Positions 6,365-7,957 of a stretch of 7,957 nt of DNA are shown in pieces (position 1 is the stretch's first letter; each line of letters begins with the position of its first letter). The position numbers and the translations under genes are program-made. Below the pieces are notes generated by a model. The model made no database searches. It saw only the letters and a program-made list of their open reading frames with translations, and was not told the DNA's origin. This DNA comes from Spirochaetaceae bacterium (GTDB taxonomy: Bacteria; Spirochaetota; Spirochaetia; B11-G9): the NCBI GenBank assembly GCA_030643345.1, contig DAOWMA010000076.1, positions 1 to 7,957 on the forward strand, read 5' to 3'.

Positions 6365-7030
6365 TCAAACACTCTGCATATGTTCCAGGTACTTTTGAAG
6401 TACTTCATAACCCTTAATAGAATTTCTGTTTTCAATTACAAAAGTCAGCTCTGTCATTGTAGAAACAATTTCATAAATGTTTATATTTTCCCATGCAAAG
6501 CGATGCATAACCTGTGAAACTATTCCCGGGGTATGAAGGAAGTCACCATTAAAAATCACAGTCAACGATACAAGCCCCTTAGAGTAGTTAAATAATTTCT
6601 CCCCGGATAAAAACTGTTCAATCTCACTGTAGTATTTTTCACTAACTGAAATGCTTACTTCATTATTTCCAATAATTACATTTAAAAAATCACCCCGTTC
6701 GATGTTAACCATTTCATATAGATTTTTAAGCTTACCCAGCAAATTTGTAGATTTTAGCACATTAAAATCACAAATATTAGTTTTCATCAGAATTTCACCT
6801 GAAATATTTGATGACACTGCTGATTTTTGATGCTGGCGTATTTCATCTCCGTAACGCCTAAGGGCCATTACAATGGCAGTTTCTTTAATATCCCTACCTA
6901 ATGATTTCTCTATATCCGGTTTAAATTCAGATGCAATATTACCAAGACTTAAAATTCCTCTACTTAGAGCATCAAGTAAAAAGGGTTTATTCTCCAGAAG
7001 ATATTTAACCATACTGCTGACTGATTCCAC
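6365..7030 (-). CDS. Putative HTH-ACT regulator, divergent from dapB
   Basis: This is a 221-aa soluble protein. Residues about 153-216 form an ACT domain of the aspartokinase type: SLTVIFNG, the ligand-loop-like HTPGIVSQVM, ENINIYEIVS, ELTFVIE, and a last helix GYEVLQKYL. Residues about 76-142 look like a second, more diverged ACT fold, so a tandem pair as in the aspartokinase regulatory region is likely. Residues 1-62 are helical and read like a winged-helix or other HTH (LLDALSRGILSLGNIASE, then IVMALRRYGDEI). No kinase or other catalytic domain is present. The start is GTG with AAGGGG about six bases upstream; an ATG at codon 7 is less well placed. It is transcribed away from dapB. ACT domains bind amino acids, so sensing of lysine or another aspartate-family amino acid to control dapB is inferred from fold and position, not shown. 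Confidence 0.7.
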   Translation of the reverse strand: MESVSSMVKYLLENKPFLLDALSRGILSLGNIASEFKPDIEKSLGRDIKETAIVMALRRYGDEIRQHQKSAVSSNISGEILMKTNICDFNVLKSTNLLGKLKNLYEMVNIERGDFLNVIIGNNEVSISVSEKYYSEIEQFLSGEKLFNYSKGLVSLTVIFNGDFLHTPGIVSQVMHRFAWENINIYEIVSTMTELTFVIENRNSIKGYEVLQKYLEHMQSV

Positions 7031-7056
7031 GAAATACCCCTTTTAAACCCTATGTT

Positions 7057-7062
7057 ATTATA
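7057..7062 (-). promoter_or_regulatory. Possible -10 box of the HTH-ACT gene
   Basis: On the minus strand a perfect TATAAT lies about 27 bases before the GTG start, leaving a short leader that contains the AAGGGG ribosome site. No good -35 is seen at the expected distance; that position overlaps the -35 of the opposing dapB promoter, so the two promoters would be back to back. Confidence 0.35.
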
Positions 7063-7081
7063 AAAACTTTTTGTTTATATA

Positions 7082-7110
7082 TGGACACACTTAAGTAATT
7101 AGTATATCAT
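7082..7110 (+). promoter_or_regulatory. dapB: Probable dapB promoter
   Basis: TGGACA (7082-7087) and TATCAT (7105-7110) are each one base from consensus and are 17 bp apart. Transcription would begin near 7117, leaving a leader of about 180 nt before dapB. An alternative -10, TATACT at 7113-7118, has no equally good -35. The chosen -10 lies inside the first palindrome of the 7101-7126 pair. Confidence 0.55.
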
Positions 7111-7126
7111 ACTATACTAAAAGTAT
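7101..7126. promoter_or_regulatory. Two abutting 13-bp palindromes, candidate operator for dapB
   Basis: AGTAT-ATC-ATACT (7101-7113) and ATACT-AAA-AGTAT (7114-7126) are both perfect 5-bp-arm palindromes with a 3-base centre, and they touch with no gap. They cover the predicted -10 and start site of dapB, a position suited to repression. The divergent HTH-ACT protein is the obvious candidate binder; this is inference from position. The region is AT-rich, which lowers the weight of short palindromes. Confidence 0.45.
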
Positions 7127-7150
7127 CAGATTGTAAACAGGAGAAACTAT

Positions 7151-7258
7151 TTGCGCTGTGCTTATATTCGGCCTGCTTTTATGTATAATAACTCTATTTT
7201 GTTGATTATACAGGTTTTTAGAAGGAAGAACCAAAGCAATATAGCCAAAAACGGGTAA
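7151..7258 (+). CDS. Possible 35-codon leader ORF before dapB
   Basis: A TTG codon lies 7 bases after AGGAG (7139-7143) and opens a 35-codon frame ending in TAA at 7256-7258, wholly inside the predicted dapB leader and 40 bases before the dapB start. The product would have a hydrophobic middle (SILLIIQVF) and then RRKNQ. It contains no run of lysine or other regulatory codons, so classical attenuation is not evident. It may be a leader peptide, or the frame may be chance. Confidence 0.2.
   Translation: MRCAYIRPAFMYNNSILLIIQVFRRKNQSNIAKNG
7213..7232 (+). other. Hairpin in the dapB leader
   Basis: GGTTTTT (7213-7219) can pair with AAGAACC (7226-7232) as RNA, including one U-G pair, around a 6-base loop AGAAGG. 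No T run follows, so it is not a terminator by itself. It lies within the possible leader ORF. A known riboswitch class could not be assigned to this leader; in particular lysine-box landmarks were not found. Confidence 0.3.
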
Positions 7259-7282
7259 ACATAAAGTACATCGCAAAAAGCT

Positions 7283-7289
7283 AAGGAGG
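7283..7289 (+). promoter_or_regulatory. Strong dapB ribosome binding site that decides the start
   Basis: AAGGAGG is a near-perfect Shine-Dalgarno. An in-frame ATG at 7290-7292 touches it directly and is too close, while the GTG at 7299-7301 is 9 bases away. The GTG is therefore the likelier start, although the ATG would add only three residues (MIS). Confidence 0.75.
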
Positions 7290-7298
7290 ATGATTTCT

Positions 7299-7957
7299 GT
7301 GAAAATAATAATTTCCGGTTATGGGAGAATGGGCAGAATAGTTGAAAAAACAGCAATAGAGAAAGGACATACGCTTATCGCTATAGTAGATCCTCTAGCC
7401 GAAGGAGCAAGTGCAAAGAACTTTTCAAAGGAAATAGTGGAAAAGGCTGATGTTGTTATAGACTTTTCTATTCCAGAGTCAGCACTGCAAAATGCTGAAA
7501 CAGTCTGTTCCGCAGGTAAAAAAATAGTAATGGGCACAACCGGATGGTACTCAGATATGGATAAGATGAGAGCTCTTTCAGAAAAAAATGGATCTGCCAT
7601 TATATGGTCCGGAAATTTTTCTCTGGGAGTCAACATTTTTTTCTCAATACTGGACAAAACAACTCAAATTATGAATTCATTTACAGAATACGATCCATTT
7701 ATCCACGAATTTCATCATAACCAAAAAACTGACAGCCCTTCAGGAACAGCAGTAATGCTTGGAGATATTCTATTAAAGAATATTGACAGGAAAACATCCA
7801 TCGTATCAGAGGAACTGAAGAGAAAAATAAAACCGGAAGAACTGCATGTATCCTCAACACGAGGAGGCAGTATCCCGGGTACTCATCTGGTTGCATTTGA
7901 CAGCTCTGTAGATACTATAGAGCTTAAGCATACGGCCAGAGGCAGAGATGGATTTGC
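7299..7957 (+). CDS. dapB: 4-hydroxy-tetrahydrodipicolinate reductase, C-terminus cut by window edge
   Basis: The enzyme reduces 4-hydroxy-tetrahydrodipicolinate to tetrahydrodipicolinate with NAD(P)H, in the cytoplasmic diaminopimelate/lysine pathway. In all, 219 codons are present and the frame is open to the edge. Residues 7-13 (GYGRMGR) form the Rossmann nucleotide-binding turn. VVIDFS (52-57), MGTTGW (78-83) and NFSLGVN (106-112) follow. The family signature EFHHNQKTDSPSGTA spans 137-151, with H139 and K143 as the catalytic pair and the Lys/Ser/Gly/Thr substrate site. RGGSIPGTH (188-196) is the later conserved loop. The segment between the first strand region and VVIDFS is short compared with E. 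coli DapB, so this is a compact form of the kind found in Thermotoga. The start is GTG with AAGGAGG 9 bases upstream. The divergent HTH-ACT gene and operator-like palindromes suggest feedback control. Confidence 0.95.
   Translation, partial: MKIIISGYGRMGRIVEKTAIEKGHTLIAIVDPLAEGASAKNFSKEIVEKADVVIDFSIPESALQNAETVCSAGKKIVMGTTGWYSDMDKMRALSEKNGSAIIWSGNFSLGVNIFFSILDKTTQIMNSFTEYDPFIHEFHHNQKTDSPSGTAVMLGDILLKNIDRKTSIVSEELKRKIKPEELHVSSTRGGSIPGTHLVAFDSSVDTIELKHTARGRDGF

Noticed and set aside
7117..7298. Lysine riboswitch (L box) or preQ1-type aptamer upstream of dapB
   Set aside because: The conserved L-box landmarks were not found. The tail AAAAAGCTAAGGAGG recalls preQ1-I tails, but there is no matching P1 stem before it.
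7162..7896. Minus-strand frames at 7162-7356, 7319-7657 and 7699-7896
   Set aside because: They are antisense to dapB and its leader; the dapB frame carries every signature motif.

Overview
The window is AT-rich, gene-dense bacterial DNA. It most likely comes from a spirochaete (Spirochaetota). The reasons are three lipoproteins with short lipoboxes ending in L-S-C or M-S-C, the expansion of LPP20-type lipoproteins, and the general protein character. This assignment is inference; there is no rRNA or other phylogenetic marker here.

From 6.0 kb down to base 1 everything is read from the minus strand. In transcription order: (1) a 192-aa LPP20-type lipoprotein (5984-5406), with a recognisable promoter upstream and a strong intrinsic terminator downstream; (2) a 290-aa lipoprotein with two LPP20-like modules (5308-4436); (3) a Fic-domain AMP-transferase with an AbiEi-like N-terminal region and a built-in class II inhibitory motif (4166-2733), with its own -10 box beside a palindrome; (4) a 159-bp near-palindromic element whose end reaches the start codon of the next gene; (5) a 446-aa LPP20-type lipoprotein (2480-1140), a SprT-like zinc metallopeptidase with a probable HTH and coiled-coil tail (1111-314), and the start of a queuosine-precursor transporter of the YhhQ family (291 to the window edge). 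The last three genes are 28 and 22 bp apart and probably form one operon. The Fic gene therefore sits between lipoprotein genes of one family.

From 6.0 to 7.96 kb the layout changes. A small plus-strand protein with an HMA-like fold but no metal-binding cysteines (6104-6340) converges on a minus-strand protein with an HTH-like N-terminus and aspartokinase-type ACT domains (7030-6365). That gene diverges from dapB (4-hydroxy-tetrahydrodipicolinate reductase, 7299 to the window edge), the second enzyme of the lysine/diaminopimelate branch. The shared 268-bp region holds a good dapB promoter (TGGACA-17-TATCAT), two abutting 13-bp palindromes over its -10 and start site, and a leader of about 180 nt with a possible small ORF. 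The arrangement suggests an amino-acid-sensing ACT regulator controlling dapB, which is the most testable new idea in the window.

No tRNA, rRNA, CRISPR array or complete insertion sequence was seen.
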